A stretch of 64,000 nucleotides of DNA from Pigmentibacter sp. JX0631 (GTDB lineage Bacteria; Bdellovibrionota_B; Oligoflexia; Silvanigrellales; Silvanigrellaceae), in contig NZ_CP123622.1 in the NCBI RefSeq assembly GCF_029873255.1, positions 2,393,001 through 2,457,000 of the forward strand. Reading direction: 5' to 3'. This document shows positions 62,974 through 64,000 of the stretch, piece after piece; the stretch's first letter is position 1; each line of letters opens with the position of its first letter. The notes beneath the pieces were generated by a model that saw only the letters and a program-made list of their open reading frames with translations, had not been told where the DNA came from and ran no database searches. The position numbers were made by a program, and so were the translations under genes.

Positions 62974-63585
62974 ATGTATAAAAATGACACACCAGAAAAA
63001 CCTGAAAGCTTTGGACAGTACATTGCTGTGCATATGAAAAACTTTCGGCGGGAATATGGATTGAGTCAAGAACAATTATCTGAACGTTCAGGTGTTCCAA
63101 GAAGTACAATTGCTAGCTTAGAAAGAGGGGAAGGAAATCCAACGTTGCAAGTTCTAGTTGGAATTGCGCAAGGTTTGGGAGTGCAAATGTCAGCCTTGTT
63201 GCAAAAACCTATTCCAACGGCGGTGTTGTATAAAAATGGTGACGCAGCGAAAGTTCCAAAAAAATTAATTGATCAAAACGATACCGTATCAAAATTTGTT
63301 GATGTCTTACAATTAACTCCTGAAAATTCAAGATATCTTATATTGCAGGAATATTCTTTAAATGAAAAAGAAAGATTTCCAGGTTCTCCACACTCGCCTG
63401 GAACAGAAGAATATTTTTATTGTTTTTCGGGTGCGTTTGAAATTATGGTTGAAAGTGAATTTTTTATAGTTGAGGCTGGTGATTTGCTTTGTTTCGATGG
63501 GCATCAAAGACATGCATATGCATGTCGTGATGGTTTTAAAACTTCTAAAGGTCTCAGTATTGTAGTCCAAGTCCCAAAATTTTAA
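62974..63585 (+). CDS. XRE-family regulator with cupin sensor domain
   Basis: A 203-residue DNA-binding regulator. The helix-turn-helix domain (residues 13-75) reads FRREYGLSQEQLSERSGVPR then STIASLERGEGNPTLQVL. A C-terminal cupin (about residues 125-200) has PHSPGTEEYFYCFSGAFEIM and VEAGDLLCFDGHQRHAY, which may bind a metal or small ligand. Such regulators often control the flanking genes, here two paralogous lipoprotein-type genes on the opposite strand. GGAG precedes ATG at 62974. Its stop overlaps the convergent neighbour's stop by four bases. Confidence 0.9.
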   Translation: MYKNDTPEKPESFGQYIAVHMKNFRREYGLSQEQLSERSGVPRSTIASLERGEGNPTLQVLVGIAQGLGVQMSALLQKPIPTAVLYKNGDAAKVPKKLIDQNDTVSKFVDVLQLTPENSRYLILQEYSLNEKERFPGSPHSPGTEEYFYCFSGAFEIMVESEFFIVEAGDLLCFDGHQRHAYACRDGFKTSKGLSIVVQVPKF

Positions 63586-64000
63586 TCGACAAATGTTTCA
63601 GAATGGTTACTCACCAAGTGACTATCGTGATTTAAAATTGCTAATACTGACTGGGACTCAACAGTTTTTTCTGGAGTTGGACTTCCAATTCCCCAATATA
63701 CTTTTAGTTTTCCTGATTTAGCATCGAATGGTACGGTTATTTTTACTGTTTGAATTTGATGATCTTTTAAATAAATTGGAGATCTTTTAATTAGTCTTGC
63801 TTTAACTGGAGTTTTGCTTCCAGTAAAATATATGTATTTATTCGCTAAGTTTTTCCCTGAAAGAACTATCGTTTCCCCTGGTTTCGCCTCTTTTGGAAGA
63901 GTTAAAATCCATGTATTAAATGCTTTATGTCTCCAACCAATTGTGAATTTTAACTTATTGTTATCCATACCCTTCCAAATACCATTTTTGCAAAATCTAT
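63582..64000 (-). CDS. Paralogue of the 61716 lipoprotein, C-terminal part (partial)
   Basis: A frame open to the right edge of the window with stop TAA at 63582-63584. The visible 138 codons begin RFCKNGIWKG, then KFTIGWRHKAFNTWILTLPK and end in SGKLKVYWGIG followed by a short tail. Each matches the linker and IPT-like domain of the 61716 protein (ENGKWKQ, FTAGWRHKSMNTW, SLKIYWGNH), so the two are paralogues. An internal ATG at 63968 is not needed as start because the homology extends past it. The N-terminal part, presumably the NlpC/P60-like domain, lies outside the window. Confidence 0.76.
   Translation of the reverse strand, partial: RFCKNGIWKGMDNNKLKFTIGWRHKAFNTWILTLPKEAKPGETIVLSGKNLANKYIYFTGSKTPVKARLIKRSPIYLKDHQIQTVKITVPFDAKSGKLKVYWGIGSPTPEKTVESQSVLAILNHDSHLVSNHSETFVD

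Noticed and set aside
1-64000. tRNA, rRNA, CRISPR arrays, prophage or insertion sequences
   Set aside because: Reading all intergenic stretches by eye gave no cloverleaf-like sequence, spaced repeats, transposase or integrase. A covariance-model scan could still reveal a small RNA gene.

Overview
The window is a low-GC bacterial chromosome segment from a Gram-negative organism. It carries lipoproteins, Pal, a TolC-type outer-membrane channel, type II secretion parts, a FlgF/FlgG-type flagellar rod protein and an envelope polysaccharide cluster. The AT-rich composition, split type II secretion genes, HAD-IG 5'-nucleotidase and many TPR or orphan envelope proteins fit Bdellovibrionota, probably the Silvanigrellales. 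That placement is inference from gene content. I found no rRNA, tRNA, CRISPR array or insertion sequence.

Layout. 1-9.7 kb (+): end of fabD, map, a RibD-type reductase, a Bcr/CflA efflux pump, an orphan peptide-binding protein paired with a hybrid histidine kinase, a flagellar rod protein and a TolC homologue. 9.7-15.9 kb: a HAD-IG nucleotidase and a saccharopine-dehydrogenase-like protein (-), divergent from a solitary arginine deiminase, then a lytic transglycosylase lipoprotein. 15.9-22.6 kb (-): LysE-type exporter, BpsA-like aminopropyltransferase, glycosyltransferase, O-antigen ligase/polymerase and ABC exporter. 22.6-30 kb: malic enzyme, ung, DEAD-box helicase, signal peptidase I, a decayed esterase and glycerate kinase. 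30.2-33.5 kb (+): core run acpP, rpiB, glyA, nrdR, ribE.

33.5-37.6 kb is the most unusual stretch. It holds an orphan 545-residue protein and a 44-residue peptide gene with its own promoter-like sequence, ribosome binding site and terminator. Divergent from the peptide is a single protein fusing a PhyH-like oxygenase domain to a YcaO domain. This looks like a minimal, possibly undescribed, peptide-modification (RiPP-type) locus. 37.7-43.2 kb: rplY-pth, pal, a HAD phosphatase and a large TPR protein. 43.3-46.7 kb: gspL, gspM and gspN without the rest of the type II system. 46.8-53.4 kb: D-Ala-D-Ala dipeptidase, a secreted zinc metalloprotease, a PLP enzyme and a FecR/TPR/beta-barrel outer-membrane protein. 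53.4-59.6 kb: mfd, gpsA, a MoxR ATPase and a HAD protein. 59.6-64 kb is accessory: a small secreted protein, a predicted aerolysin-like pore-forming protein, and two paralogous lipoprotein-type genes with IPT-like tails on either side of an XRE-cupin regulator.

TTG and GTG starts are common, and in several genes the ribosome binding site points to a start downstream of the longest reading frame. I give the preferred start and mention the alternative.
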